DNA of 64,000 nt, taken from positions 2,300,501 to 2,364,500 of the forward strand of contig BRXU01000004.1 of assembly GCA_030267565.1 (NCBI GenBank), given 5' to 3'. The DNA is from Pleodorina starrii. Its lineage: Eukaryota; Chlorophyta; Chlorophyceae; Chlamydomonadales; Volvocaceae. The translations under genes were made by a program, and so were the position numbers. Shown one piece after another: positions 1-13,100 of this stretch. Below the pieces are notes generated by a model. That model saw only the letters and a program-made list of their open reading frames with translations. It was not told where the DNA came from and made no database searches. Position 1 is the first letter of the stretch. Every line of letters starts with the position of its first letter.

Positions 1-1
1 G

Positions 2-205
2 CTGGCGCCGCGGCTGCCGCGCGGCGCTGCGAGCGTGATGCTGCCGGCGGTGGCGGTGGGGCGCTATCTGGAGGCGCTGGAGGCAGCCAACTTCGATCCG
101 TACGACGCCAAGCTGATCCGGGAGCACGGGGGCAGCGGCGAAGGCAGCGCGCCGTTGTCGTACGTGTTGGCGGTCAAGTGGCACCAGCTGCGCGGGACAT
201 ACTGA
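2..205 (+). CDS. NDUFAF6: NDUFAF6-like (squalene/phytoene synthase family) protein, 3' end only
   Basis: This is the last part of a gene that starts before the window. The frame beginning at base 2 is open for 67 codons and ends in TGA at 203-205. The visible C-terminus has the pattern LPAVAVGRYLEALEAANF followed by DPYDAKL, and ends YVLAVKWHQLRGTY. NDUFAF6 proteins share this ending: a leucine/proline/valine stretch, Y-L-x2-L-E, a short Phe-Asp segment and a final W-x3-R-x2-Y. Members are mitochondrial and help assemble respiratory complex I; they resemble phytoene/squalene synthases but are not thought to make those products. Because only the end is visible, catalytic or ligand residues cannot be judged. 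Another member of the same superfamily is possible. The next gene, UCH, lies in the same direction only about 460 bases downstream. Confidence 0.7.
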   Translation: MAPRLPRGAASVMLPAVAVGRYLEALEAANFDPYDAKLIREHGGSGEGSAPLSYVLAVKWHQLRGTY

Positions 206-667
206 GCAGGGGTGTGTATGTGTGTGTGGATTTGTGGATTCAGTTGCATGGTTCTTATCATTTGTTAAGGGTGGCAGGAGCGGTCGTTGGTAAGACGGGA
301 GGGAGGAAGGGAGCCGCGCGTAGGATGCAGTGACGGAGCCGGAGGACTGCAGTGTTGTTGCCGCTTGCTGTTGATTTTGTTTGGAATGGCGAGGTTCGGG
401 GGACTGCAACGGACCAGGGTGCGCTTTCCCGTGCTTCCTTTGCAGAGAGGCTACGGGTTGGCGGGTGCTGTAATGTTAAACTTTGGAAGGGAGGTGGTGT
501 AACGTCGCTGCCACTCGCGAAGTGGCGGCGTGTACATCCGGAAGTTGGGTGCAAACGGAAAAACGGTTTTAAAACCCTTCCTGGAAGCTTATTTGGGTCA
601 ATGCCTTCTGCTTGTCATACAATCGTCAGACCCTGTGCACCTGTCATTTACGTATAGCTTAATCACC
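206..667 (+). other. Short gap: NDUFAF6-like 3'UTR and UCH promoter/5'UTR
   Basis: Two TGTAA motifs, the usual algal nuclear polyadenylation signal, lie at 469-473 and 498-502. They place the end of the upstream transcript about 265 to 300 bases after its stop. The remaining 165 bases or so must hold the promoter and 5' leader of the downstream UCH gene. I see no TATA-like element that stands out. Confidence 0.55.
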
Positions 668-2921
668 ATGTCAGGAGGGAAGAAATGGGTGCCGCTCGAG
701 AGCAATCCCGAGGTCCTCAACAAGTTTGTCGCCAAAATCGGAATAGATGTTTCGAAATATTCCTTCTCGGATGTTCTGGGTTTGGATGAGGTGCGCTCTT
801 CGAGCGTAGTGGAGCCAGCCTTTATCATGGCGCGCTCAACCAGATCTTCTCGGGCATAATTGTAGGAGCTGCTGGCGATGGTGCCAAAACCCGTCATTGC
901 AGTGGTAATGTGCTATCCTGTCGCCAAGGAAAGCGACGCTCTGGCGAAACAGGGTGAGAGATGTGACTAGGTGTCGAACGGAATGCGTTGCCTCCCGAAG
1001 TCATGCACGTCAATGATGATCGTCCTACGACCTGCATTGCATACGGCCTTAACCGCAGAGGACGAAGAGCAGGCTGCCAAGGGGGTGACGATAGACCCGG
1101 AGCTGTTCTACATGAAGCAGACCATTGGCAACGCCTGCGGCACGATCGCTGTCCTGCACTCCATTGGCAACAACCTGAACACGTTGGCTCCCGGTGAGCT
1201 TTAACTCCAGAGCTGTCCGCGCAGGCCCCGTGCGGGCGGCGTCAAAAAGCGTCCATCCATTGGGCAAGTGACCCATGGACCACCCCCTGGCTCGTCCCGC
1301 CTGCCACGCACACACGCCCACCTCGCCAGCGTTTTGCGAAAGGCGTTCCCTGGAGCGCTGCACTCGACCCGATCGAGGTCCATTGCAACAGCCACGAACC
1401 GCGGCTTCCGTCACGTCAAATACGGCATATTGCGGCTGTGCGCTCAGATGTGATAGGCAGACCCGTATGCTCTTCTCTTCACGACTGCAGCTGCCTGGTG
1501 ACACAACATGCCGGCCTTGTGTTCCGCAGCTGACGGCAGTTTCCTGAAGGAGTTCTTCGGCTCTACGTCCGGGATGTCTGCCGCGGAAGCGGGCAAGTAC
1601 CTGGAGGACCCCCCTCAGGGCGCCCCCAGCATCGAGGCGGCGCACCAGGTGGGGGTTTCGTAGGAGGGAGGTGGGGTGGGCGCTTCTACTTCGCGGCAAA
1701 TGCATATTGTATCAAACCAGCAAACACGACGCGGGGAGCCATGATCCCGCTGCTGCTGCTGCTGTTGTTGTTTGGCCGCCAGGAGGCTGCCGCCGAGGGC
1801 GACACGGCTCCGCCCTCCGCCGACGACGAGGTGGACCTGCACTTCGTGGCGCTGGTGCACGTGAACGGTGCGATGGGTTGCGGCGCACGTATGGCGCGTG
1901 TGGAACTTGGTGGGCTGGCGAATGGCCGTTGCGCGGCACAGCGGTTCGGAGCCGTACTTGATGACGCGCAGAGGAAGGGGGGGCCTGCTGAATTGGCCGC
2001 TTCCATGTCTCGGCGGAAGCCACTGCAGTCACAATCGCCGCTACCGCCGCTGCTTGCCCACACACATCGCCGCTTCTTGCCCACATCCGGTCCTCGCGCA
2101 CGCGCCACCACGCGCGGCCTTGCTGCGCTGAAGGCCGTTTGGGCCGCGGATGTGTTGCGTATTGTTTGTCGCTCACGGCCATTTCCGCCCCCGCGTCGAC
2201 CCGGCGCGGCTGTCGTACTTCTGTACGGCGCCCCTAGGCCAGCTGTGGGAGCTGGACGGCCGGAGAGCGGGGCCCGTGTGTCGGGGAGCCACCTCGGAGG
2301 AGTCACTGCTATCCGACGCGGCGCGCGTGGCGCAGGAGTTCATCAGCCGGTGAGGAGGACTTTCAGTCCGTGCGCACGTGGGAGGTGGTGTGTTATGAAG
2401 TGGAAGAAACTGCGCCCACAACGGACGGAGGTGTGGAGTGATGTGAATGGGGTTGTGAGCCGACCTTTCCGGTTCGTATGGGCTCGTGGGCGTGGGCCGC
2501 ATCTCTGCTTCGAGGTACCGCGTGCTGCTGCTAGCCGGGTTTTCAGCGGCCCCCGGTCGTGGGTTTGCCTCCAACGGTCGTCTGGACATTTGCAAACTGC
2601 CGCGGCCATGCCGGCCGTGCGGATGATAGGGCGGACAGCGGCGGTGTGATATGTGAGGCAGCGGCGGCGCGACTCGACTGCGTTGGTGCGTGTGATCGCG
2701 GCCGAGAGCGCGGGAGGGCAGGGGCAGAGACCTTCGGCGCCATGCGGCGTCGGGCGAGACTGCGGGCTGAAGTCGCCACCTCCGCCGCTGTCCTTGTCGT
2801 CGTGCGTTGCGGGCGTTTATCCGTCACTGCGGCACCCTCTCTCCCCCCCTGCAGGAGCAACAGCCTCACGTTCAATGTGCTGGCACTGACCGCGACGCCG
2901 GACGAAGACGAAGACGCATAG
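668..2921 (+). CDS. UCHL3: Ubiquitin carboxyl-terminal hydrolase, UCHL3 type (peptidase C12)
   Basis: This cysteine protease removes small adducts from the C-terminus of ubiquitin. Seven exons join in phase: 668-790, 866-953, 1059-1193, 1530-1648, 1783-1867, 2238-2349 and 2855-2921, giving 242 residues against about 230 for human UCHL3. The catalytic triad is visible: Cys97 in QTIGNACGT, His175 in VDLHFVALVHVNG, and Asp190 in LWELDGR. The N-terminus (KKWVPLESNPEVLNKFV) and the end (LTFNVLALTA, then an acidic tail) also match the family. The start at 668 is the first ATG that gives the conserved N-terminus; the frame is open further upstream but without family similarity. The crossover loop between exons 4 and 5 is acidic and poorly conserved, as is usual. 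Convergent with the PDH gene. Confidence 0.93.
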
Positions 2922-3232
2922 CGGCCCCACTGGGACGGGGACGGGAACGCGAGCTGTCCGCACACCGCGGAGCGCCGCTCGAGGGGGGGGAGGGTGTCGT
3001 CATGCAGGATACGGATGCTGGCATGCTCGCGTGTGCAGTGTTACGGCCGGCAGCGATGAGCAACGATGTTTTGATGTCATGGCGATTGTCGGGACAAGGG
3101 ATAGTGGAAGCAAGTAATTATTTCTCCGCATCTTCTGGGTGACGTACTCCAGTGTAGGGAAGGGAATAGGGGAAGGGTGTATCAGCAACGTGCCATTGTC
3201 GGAAGGCAGGCTGGAATTCCACGATGCAAAGT

Positions 3233-3237
3233 TGTAA
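3233..3237 (+). promoter_or_regulatory. Putative polyadenylation signal TGTAA of the UCH gene
   Basis: TGTAA lies 312 bases after the UCH stop codon and is the first such motif downstream. This distance is ordinary for algal 3'UTRs. Confidence 0.5.
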
Positions 3238-4193
3238 TTAAGAGGCTCATTCGGTATTGCCGATTCTACTGGACGTATGTGAGATTGTGGCAAAAATTTG
3301 CATCACACTTTACACTCCATTTCAGAGCAAGGTGACGCTGTCACTCGCCCACACTACAACGTCACGCTCGTTCACAAGCCACACGTCTTCGATCTGTGGC
3401 ATACACTTCGACGCAGGTCGCAGCACATGAGACAGTATCTGTCCCTGCGTTGTGCAAGCCTTACACAACTCCGACCACTATATGCCAACCCCCGTCCGTA
3501 ATACAACCCCTAGACGCCAGGGGTGGCAGCGCATCGCGGTTCCGCGTGCCCTGCCGGGCTGTCCGAGGAGGGCCACGCCTAGGTCTACAAAATTGGCCCG
3601 ACCCCGCATCGAACGTTTCCGCGCTGGCCATAACACAGTGCGTTCTTAGTGCTGCTGCGCACTCCAAAAGGCACGACCGCTCCTCGGCAGACCACACTCC
3701 ACACCGGGGTAGCTGCTCTCCCGCGGCGCACTGCGCGCAGAGCACCCGGTTTCCAGAGGAGCTGAGATAGGCAGCCACGGGCGCCTTTTGGCCCAGGCAG
3801 CACCGTCAAACGCCCGCCCGACCGGCTGGCAGCAGCTGAGGGGCCCCGGGGAGGCAAACGGCCCACCGTTATTTACAACGGCATCCCCACAGCGACCCCC
3901 GGCCCACATCCCGCTCCACAACCCCCCTCTCGAGAACTCTTCGAACCCAATCTCATTCTTCGTTTCCCGCGACGATCACTTCACCACCAGCACTACAATG
4001 GCACCGAGAGTCATACGAGAAGAATACGACCCCGCGCGAAATGGCCCGCGATGGAACTGCCGTGCCTTGCCTTCGCCCGCCCGCCGACAAAAGCAAGAAC
4101 CAGGCAGCTTATATGGCGCGCAGTACGACGAGTGGGACGACACAGTAAGCATGCCCGAACCAGGAGAAGCTCCGGGGTGCCAGCACGCGCGCC

Positions 4194-4198
4194 TTACA
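4194..4198 (-). promoter_or_regulatory. Putative polyadenylation signal of the PDH E1-beta gene
   Basis: TTACA on the plus strand reads TGTAA on the minus strand, 360 bases beyond the PDH stop codon. It is the first such motif downstream. Confidence 0.45.
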
Positions 4199-4557
4199 CG
4201 TCCAGGCGCGCCGGCTCCGACCGCCCTGCAGCCCTCCCAGGAACGATATCCACCGGCAGGTTTGCAGCGTCCAGGCGCGGTTAGCCAGGGCAATGAGCCC
4301 AGAGTACCCGAGACAATCGGAGGTTCCGGCCTTGCACCTCGGCGAGCCTTACCCCACCGCCTGATACCCCGCTGCCAATGCCACCAGAAGCGGCACGGCC
4401 GTCCATCGTAGTATTGCCGCGCCGTGCCGATCCGGCCACCCGCAGTTAGCGGCCGATGGGCTGCAGCAGCTGCTGCTGCGCCCGCTGCCCAAGCCCTGCT
4501 GCCGGTCCTCGCCTTCCGCCGCCACAAGACGCGCACGGCGCTGGGAGCGCTGCTGCC

Positions 4558-7500
4558 TTACGCGTGCGCCGCGACGCGGCCGCCCACGACCCGCTCCACC
4601 GCCTCCACCACCTGGCTGCTCTGCACGATGGTGGCCGCCTCCAGCTCGTAGGCGTAGGCGGTGGGCACGTCCTGGGAGGACAGGCGGATGACCTCGTGGT
4701 CCAGCTCGTAGAACAGAGACTCGTTGATGACCGCAGACAGGGAGGCGCCGATGCCGCCTGGCGAGTGCGAGGACAGGGGCGGGAGGGTGGGTGGGTGAGT
4801 AGGTTGTAGCGCGAGCGCGTGGGCGCGGGCATGGGGGCAGGAGGGGCGCTCCTGGGTTTCATGCGGTGTGAAAAAGTCGAAGGAGAAGAAGAAGAAGAAG
4901 AGGGCCTGGGCGGACCAGGCAGCTTTGACTGCGGCTCACGCTGCCGCTGAGCCGGCTTTGCACGCCGTGTGCTCAATCCAGTAGGCGCTGACCTGGCGAG
5001 ATGCAGCGCGGCCAGGGTGAGGAAACAGCCCAAAACTCTACTTTGCGGCAGCCCCCGTGCTCCTGTCAGGTGCAAATGACTGCATGCGTTTTGCTCCGGC
5101 AACCCCCTCATCCTGCGTTCCTTACTGTGACGCTCCCGCCCGCCTCTCCCGTCCCTGCTTTGTAAGTACCCTGCTCCCGCCCGCCCCCCCCCCCACCCTC
5201 CACGCACCGGTCTTCATGCACTCCTCCACGATGATGGCCTTGCGGGTCTTCTTGATGGAGTTGGAGATGGTCTCCATGTCGAAGGGCTTGAGGCTGATCA
5301 GGTCAATCACCTGAACGTCAGGCGCGCAGGGAGGGGAGGAGCGCGCCAAGCGGGCAGCCGAGGTGAGGACCGGAAAGACGCGCCCATCTTCCGCATAGGA
5401 GCGTCTGCTGCGAGGCGAATTGAACCTGGGCTCAGTTCCCCCGCTTGTCGTGAAGTCGAGCAAAGCCAAGATCCGCGCGTGCTGTGAGACGCCAAGCCTG
5501 TGCTGTCCTCACCCACGTCCACCACTAACCTCGACCCAGCCCCCATTTACCCTTCACTCCTCGCTCATTCAGTACAGGTACTCGACAGCCTGTCTTCTGA
5601 AGACAAAGTCAGGCACCCTGTCACCGCGCCACTCTCAACCCGCCCCACCCAATCACGCCACCCAGCGCCCGCCCAATCCCCCGCCGCGCTCCCACCTCGG
5701 GGTTGTAGCCCTTCTTGACCAGATCGTTGACGGCCTGCATCACCACGTAGCGCATGCGGGAGTAGGTGAAGATGGAGACGTCGGTGCCCTCCCGCACCAC
5801 CTCAGCGCGCTCCAGGCAGGCCACCTCGTCGGCGCCGCCCGCCTCGCCCTTGACGTTGTACAGCAGCACGTGCTCGAAGAAGATGATCGGGTTGTCGCTG
5901 CGGATGGCCTGCGGGGCGCGGCGAGGAGGCGGATTGTAAGAATGCAATGCGGACTCGGGAATTGGTGCTGGTTGCAGCAACCAGGCGGGGAGCGGAGCGG
6001 CGCGCTGTAGAAGCGGGGAAAAGGGGTGAAGGCAGGCTTCCCGAGTGAGAGCTGTGTGGGGGCAGCGCGACGTGCGTGTCGGCTGTGTGGTCATGGGGCT
6101 TCGTTAGGGACCCGAAGGCGGTCAGCCCTGGTGTCCCAATCGCAGTGGCAAGGCGCATCCTCCCCATCTGCACGTGTGTGTCTGCCTGCCGTAATCCGGC
6201 CACATTCCGGCCGCCGGTACTCAACAAACCGACCAGCAGCAGCAGCGTTGCCAAAGGCAGCATCGGCCCAGACGGTGCCATGCTGGCACCACAAGCAAAA
6301 CGACGCAACACCGATTGCACCTTTGCCCACAAAGCCAGGGTCACGCCACTTGTAACGCGGCGCGGGGAAATCACTCGTCAAATCCAGGTCCGTTCCGGTT
6401 CCCCACACAGACAGCAGACAGCCCGCGAAACAGCACCGCCCGCGTCGACACATGCCCTTCGGACGGCCCAGGTACAGCGGGGCTTGATTGGAGTGTGATG
6501 GGAGCGCGTGATGGGCGCATCTCTCCTTCACCCTCTACCATGGGAAGGACATGCGCGTCCGGTACCTCCCCCTCCCCCGCTCCGAAGGTGGTCCCTTCGC
6601 ATGTTCGGAGGAGCCAACCAGGGCACCAGCCCGCACATAGGATTTCCAATTCCCAGCAGACACCCAAAGCGCATGACCTGACCTGACTTAACCTGCCCAC
6701 CAAACAATTACTGAGCACGCCATGCGCTTCACCGGGGACCAACCGGGGACCAACCAGTCAGCATGGCTGCCCTGGTCAGGTCACCGGGTCGCAGGTGATC
6801 CCCTGCCATGTGGCCCGATCAAGCGACCCATACACGTGTGGCATGATGTCCCCCCGGCTCTAGGACTCTCGTCCGTCAAACCCCAGTCCCCCGGGCCCGC
6901 CGAGCAGTCAAATGCTAACGGCTCAGCTAACGATGCACGTGCTTCATGCGTGCCCCTGGGTGTTCTCTCCCCGCAGCTATCGGCGGCCGGCCTTCCATGT
7001 GTTGATCCATTGATCGCCGAGCGTTAAACTGTGCTTGACCCGGCCAGCAGCACTGGTTCCTTGCGCACAACCCCGGACAGCAGCAACCCTGACCTCCTCC
7101 CCCCCTCCCCAGCCCTGCGAATGGCGGCTACTGGTAACACCACAATCCGAACGTGCCACCCGCTTCCCGGAAGCGGTGCACTCCGCAGCCTGCAGTTGCC
7201 CGACGTGCGAAGAACCCTCCTGCTCCCAGGGGCGTCTTTCCTGCGTACTGATCCTCCAGACCTTTAAACGCTCGACTCAAACCCTGGTGCACAGCCGCCT
7301 TCCCATCGGGCCCGCCGCCCCGCCCCCTCTTCGATTCTGGATTTCGTTTTCCTGATCCCGCTCACAACACAACGCGGTACCCACGCACTATCGTAACCAT
7401 CCCCACACCCCATGCTCTCGAGTTCCACCGAACTTCTATTGTCGACCCATACGTGACTGCGAATACCCTCCGCCAGGGGCCCCCGCCCCCCGTCCCCTTC

Positions 7501-8919
7501 GCCGCTCACCGCCTTGAGCAGCGCCTTGGAGTTCCGCACGGTGGAGCAAGCCACCAGCTGCACTCCAGGGATGGACTGGAAGTACGACTCCAGGCGCTGC
7601 GAGTGCTCCGCGCCCAGCTGGCGGCCAACGCCACCGGGGCCGCGGACGACCAGCGGGGTCTTGAACTGGCCGCCGCTGGTGTAGTGCAGCATGCCGCAGT
7701 TGTTGGAGATCTGGTTGAAGGCCAGAAGCAGGAAGCCCATGTTCATGCCCTCAACGATGGGGCGCAGACCCGTCATGGCGGCGCCCACGCCCATGCCCAT
7801 GAAGCCGTTCTCTGTGATCAGGATTGGGTTTCGGGGCGGTGGGGCAGGTTGCAGTCCAGTTGCACTAGGGCTAGCTATTTTTCCGTGCATATCATCAGGT
7901 AAGCGGGAGAGCGGGTTGCCGGAGAGCGCGCGTGTAATTGCATGAGGGGACGGAGATGGCGACGGGGAGTCCTGGGGGAGGGGCGTGGGGGACGAGGGGG
8001 CTGTCTGAACGGGTGGGGGCTCGCGCAGCGTAAGCGGACCTACTTGCGTATTCGCCACAGGCAAGCAAAACCCAGAGCGAGGGCTCTACGAAACGTTCTA
8101 GTTATAAAGCAACGTGGGAAAGTTCGTGAGGCGGAGGAGGGTGTGGCACGCGCAGGCGCCGTGCATGCGTTACAAGGGCCATGCCAGTTGCTCTCGACTG
8201 CTGAGGGCCAATATGGTGGCAGTTTGGGCTCTTCGGTGTTAAATGTTCGGAGGCAACCTGCAATAGGCTATGCCCAAGCCTTGAGGTAAGGAGCGCCCCT
8301 GCGCCCCTGCCTTGCGCCCCTGCGACCCCTGGTCCGGAAGCTCACAGACCTACCGCAAATAGGCGTATCCAGCACCCGCATATCGCCATACTTCTTGTAC
8401 AGGCCAAGAGTGCACTTGTAGCTGCCGCCATAGTGACCCACATCCTCGCCTGTGACGAGGCAAAGGACATACGATCTTTTCCGCGTCAGCATACACCCTT
8501 CAAACTTAATCCCAATTGGCAAGCACAGTGCGATGCATAAATTGTTGATATGCAACAGCAGCGCACGGCGGGCATGTCCAATAGGGCTTCACAAACGCGC
8601 GCATTTGCGACCTCAACGCTCACCCATCACGCAGACGGTGGGATCGCGCTCCATCTCCTCATCAATGGCCTCGCGCAGAGCCTCCCACATCATAATCTCC
8701 TTCTTCTGGGCCTTGGCCGCGATCAGCGTGCGCCGCCCAGGGCGAGCTGCAACAAGATAACAATACAATAAGCGCTGAACGGCTGTCCTAGGCCACGAAT
8801 TCGCACAATTGTAAGTAAGCTAGTCCTGAAGCTGGCGTACCTGCCAGGATTGCACGCTGGCCCGGGGCAGCGGCCACCCGGGCACCCGCAGCGGCGCGAA
8901 CGTTGCGGGAAGCGAGCAT
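4558..8919 (-). CDS. PDH2: Pyruvate dehydrogenase E1 component beta subunit, plastid type
   Basis: With the alpha subunit it forms the thiamine-diphosphate E1 enzyme that decarboxylates pyruvate for plastid acetyl-CoA and fatty acid synthesis. Seven exons on the minus strand join in phase: 8919-8841, 8746-8624, 8449-8354, 7811-7510, 5908-5696, 5310-5208 and 4757-4558, giving 371 residues. Residues 1 to about 33 are Ala/Arg-rich without acids, like a transit peptide. The mature protein contains [31 protein letters not shown], the [12 protein letters not shown] segment, [19 protein letters not shown] and [15 protein letters not shown]. The [16 protein letters not shown] stretch and overall pattern fit the cyanobacterial/plastid form rather than the mitochondrial one. 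Intron 4 is 1.6 kb, unusually long for the gene. The symbol follows C. reinhardtii usage from memory and is less certain than the function. Confidence 0.93.
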
Positions 8920-10159
8920 TTTTGTGTCCTGATGATCGGCGGTTGAAATTGGGCACACTGAAATGACGACGGTAACACCATGTGCGTCTTGGCACCAAAT
9001 AGGACTCAGAGACGCGCAAGCGAGATACGGCAATACGGCAATAACGCCTGCACTCCAACATTCAACCCTACCTTAGGGATCATGTCCGGCATGTGTGATT
9101 GCATTGTTTTTGTGTGATGGCCATGGCCAACCTGTCGCTTCTCGCCAACTGAAACGACGTCAACAGACGATGGCCATGGCCGGTACCATGGCGAGTATTG
9201 ATGGCAGTGTCAAACGACCAATCTTTTCTCTACCCTCAACAGAGGCCATTGACGGAAGACCAGAAAATGCTGCGGTTTAACGCATGAAATAAGCCTTTCA
9301 AATTCTGCGGTCTAGCTCACCAAAAAACGCTACCCTTGGCGTCGTCGGTATAAGGGGCGCAGTATTGGGTGGGAAAGGGCGTGGGCTGCGAACCCAGCGT
9401 TCGATGTTACCTCCAGACCTCTGCATAACTCTTGACGAGTCGCATCTGCGTTGCAATCGAACTGGGCAGCTTGGCTGCCTAATCGCGTGCACTTCAGGCA
9501 CCGCGACAATCTCGACAAACCACGCCGGTTGGCTTGCCCCGATGGGCTGCGCTGGCATCGAAAGCGATCGGGGCACATTAGGAAGGGGATCCTTTGCCTC
9601 AAGGGCAGGCGTCGAATACTGGTTGGGGTTGAAAACGGCCACCGGCCCCACCCGATTGAGCGTGTATGGGTGTCGAGTACAAGGCGTAAGAGCCCAGTCA
9701 TTGTTAATCACGCAGATAGAAACCCGGCAACAATAAGCGAAAGTTGTGCAACACACCCACATAGTCTTGCGTTGCCCCAGTCGCCCCAGCTCGTCTCAAC
9801 TCATGGGTGCTGAAACCCACACGACATCGTGGCCTCGCACAACAAACGAGAATCCAGAGATGCCTGTACATCGTCGGGCATGACAGATGCGGACGAATCC
9901 GAATACGGGTCCACCGCGCGGGCTAAGCGTCGGCAACGGCTAGACTAAAAACGTGCAGCGCGCTTCGAAATCTCCATCGGCAATCCTCCGTCGTGCGCCC
10001 GCCTGGCAACACACAGCAGCAATCGCTCAGGCCTTCCCCTGTCCCAAACACCCGACGCCCCATCGAAGCCTTCTAGCCTTCATTGCCCGACACGCCCTCC
10101 TTCGCACATTTGACTCCCGCAAAAACGTCCACGGACAGAACGCCCTCTCTCCAAGCGCA
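8920..10159. other. Intergenic: PDH upstream region and Fcf2 downstream region
   Basis: Both neighbours are on the minus strand. The part near 8920-9300 should hold the PDH promoter and 5' leader; it includes a repeated GATGGCCATGGCC word near 9117 and 9170. No TGTAA on the minus strand is seen in the Fcf2 3' flank, so that gene's transcript end is unclear. No supported gene. Confidence 0.4.
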
Positions 10160-13100
10160 TCAGTGCTTGGGGCGCTTTGGCTTGGGATTGGCGCGCACAA
10201 GGTCCGTCTTCCGCTTCTTGACCTTCTGATAGCGCGTCGCCTCCGCCTGCAGCTTGGCATATCGCTTTTTGCGCGCCGCCGCCACCGCGGGGTCTGCCAG
10301 CAGCTCCTGCGTGATGCTGGTGCCCCGCTCTCGCGAGGTCAAGCGGCTGCTGTAGAAGTCTTGTGGGTTGTCCATAACCGTGCCGATCTGAAAGTGCTTC
10401 GGAAACTTGGTCTCGTCGAAGCTCTGCATCGCAGGAGGGGGGCAGACACGGTTGGGACCGGGCCGATGCGAACAGAAAGGCGGTACGAACCACAGACACG
10501 TCTGGCACAATGAACACTTCTGCAGACAGCGCAAATCCAACATGAGAGCTCAACTGAGCGCGCCCGAGGCACACGCTTTGCCATGGCACACCCAGGCGGC
10601 AAATTTGCAGCACTGCTTCAGGGAGAACGCGCGAAGGAATGTTTTAGTGAAGCACGGCTATCCCACGCATACGGCACCGAGGCCTCGAGCGCCGTTCACT
10701 TGCCGCACCTTGTAGAAGCGCTTGGGATCGTACGCGCCCCTCAGCCGCAGCAGGCGGAGCTCCTGCTTCACCTCGTCCGTAATCTTCGTGGTTGGCAGCT
10801 GAAACCAGCGCTTGCTTGCTTCCAACGATGGTTCACGTTCCGAGGCCTTCACGCGCGGGGGAGCAAGCAGCTGCAAGCACAAATTGTCGGATGCAGACGG
10901 TGTCAAGTAGTGTCGATGGACCTACGTTGCTAAGTACTAAAGCAATTCGTAAGCTTTGCAATCTTCGATGCGTGTAGTCTCGAGCATAGTGGAGGATCAC
11001 AGTGGCGAGCCTGTCATCCCCCGTGGGTAGAGACACCGGTTGTCAGGCCGGCGCATAGCCGACAGCGCCGCAGCGCCGCCCCACGCAGATCAGTATAAGC
11101 CACTGAAGTAAGGAGCAGCCCCATTGTCTAAGGCGCGCCAGGCTATGTGGCTTGGAAAGACGGCGCGAGGGCATGCCCCCAGCGATTCAGTTCGTCAGCC
11201 ATGGTTGAGGCACGGATACAATCATAGCATAAATGTAGTCCCGTGAATAGTGGGGAGCCGCAAGCATTGCTGCCCCCCGTGGGTAGAGACACCGGTTGTC
11301 AGGCCGGCGCATAGCCGACAGCGCCGCAGCGCCGCCCCACGCAGATCAGTATAAGCCACTGAAGTAAGGAGCAGCCCCATCAGTCTAAGGCGCGCCAGGC
11401 TATGTGGCTTGGAAAGACGGCGCGAGGGCATGCCCCCAGCGATTCCGTTCGTCAGCAATGGTTGAGGCACGGATACAATCATAGCATAAATGTAGTCCCG
11501 TGAATAGTGGGGAGCCGCAAGCATTGCTGCCCCCCGTGGGTAGAGACACCGGTTGTCAGGCCGGCGCATAGCCGACAGCGCCGCAGCGCTGCCCCACGCA
11601 GATCAGTATAAGCCACTGAAGTAAGGAGCAGCCCCATCAGTCTAAGGCGCGCCAGGCTATGTGGCTTGGAAAGACGGCGCGAGGGCATGCCCCCAGCGAT
11701 TCCGTTCGTCAGCCATGGTTGAGGCACGGATACAATCATAGCATAAATGTAGTCCCGTGAATAGTGGGGAGCCGCAAGCATTGCTGCCCCCCGTGGGTAG
11801 AGACACCGGTTGTCAGGCCGGCGCATAGCCGACAGCGCCGCAGCGCCGCCCCACGCAGATCAGTATAAGCCACTGAAGTAAGGAGCAGCCCCATCAGTCT
11901 AAGGCGCGCCAGGCTATGTGGCTTGGAAAGACGGCGCGAGGGCATGCCCCCAGCGATTCCGTTCGTCAGCAATGGTTGAGGCACGGATACAATCATAGCA
12001 TAAATGTAGTCCCGTGAATAGTGGGGAGCCGCAAGCATTGCTGCCCCCCGTGGGTAGAGACACCGGTTGTCAGGCCGGCGCATAGCCGACAGCGCCGCAG
12101 CGCCGCCCCACGCAGATCAGTATAAGCCACTGAAGTAAGGAGCAGCCCCATCAGTCTAAGGCGCGCCAGGCTATGTGGCTTGGATAGACGGCGCGAGGGC
12201 ATGCCCCCAGCGATTCCGTTCGTCAGCCATGGTTGAGGCACGGATACAATCATAGCATAAATGTAGTCCCGTGAATAGTGGGGAGCCGCAAGCATTGCTG
12301 CCCCCCGTGGGTAGAGACACCGGTTGTCAGGCCGGCGCATAGCCGACAGCGCCGCAGCGCCGCCCCACGCAGATCAGTATAAGCCACTGAAGTAAGGAGC
12401 AGCCCCATCAGTCTAAGGCGCGCCAGGCTATGTGGCTTGGAAAGACGGCGCGAGGGCATGCCCCCAGCGATTCCGTTCGTCAGCAATGGTTGAGGCACGG
12501 ATACAATTATAGCATAAATGTAGTCCCGTGAATAGTGGGGAGCCGCAAGCATTGCTGCCCCCCGTGGGTAGAGACACCGGTTGTCAGGCCGGCGCATAGC
12601 CGACAGCGCCGCAGCGCTGCCCCACGCAGATCAGTATAAGCCACTGAAGTAAGGAGCAGCCCCATTAGTCTAAGGCGCGCCAGGCTATGTGGCTTGGAAA
12701 GACGGCGCGAGGGCATGCCCCCAGCGATTCCGTTCGTCAGCAATGGTTGAGGCACGGATACAATCATAGCATAAATGTAGTCCCGTGAATAGTGGGGAGC
12801 CGCAAGCATTGCTGCCCCCCGTGGGTAGAGACACCGGTTGTCAGGCCGGCGCATAGCCGACAGCGCCGCAGCGCCGCCCCACGCAGATCAGTATAAGCCA
12901 CTGAAGTAAGGAGCAGCCCCATCAGTCTAAGGCGCGCCAGGCTATGTGGCTTGGAAAGACGGCGCGAGGGCATGCCCCCAGCGATTCCGTTCGTCAGCAA
13001 TGGTTGAGGCACGGATACAATCATAGCATAAATGTAGTCCCGTGAATAGTGGGGAGCCGCAAGCATTGCTGCCCCCCGTGGGTAGAGACACCGGTTGTCA

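Larger units (their letters stand above)
2922..4557. other. Convergent intergenic region, UCH 3'UTR and PDH E1-beta 3'UTR
   Basis: No coding region is supported here. The left part is the UCH 3'UTR (TGTAA at 3233). The right part is the 3'UTR of the minus-strand PDH gene, with TTACA (TGTAA on the minus strand) at 4194-4198, about 360 bases beyond its stop. The middle, about 3.3 to 4.1 kb, holds only frame noise. Confidence 0.5.

Noticed and set aside
1049..1705. A 218-codon minus-strand open frame across UCH exons 3 and 4
   Set aside because: Antisense shadow; the plus strand contains the UCH catalytic cysteine exon with correct splice sites.
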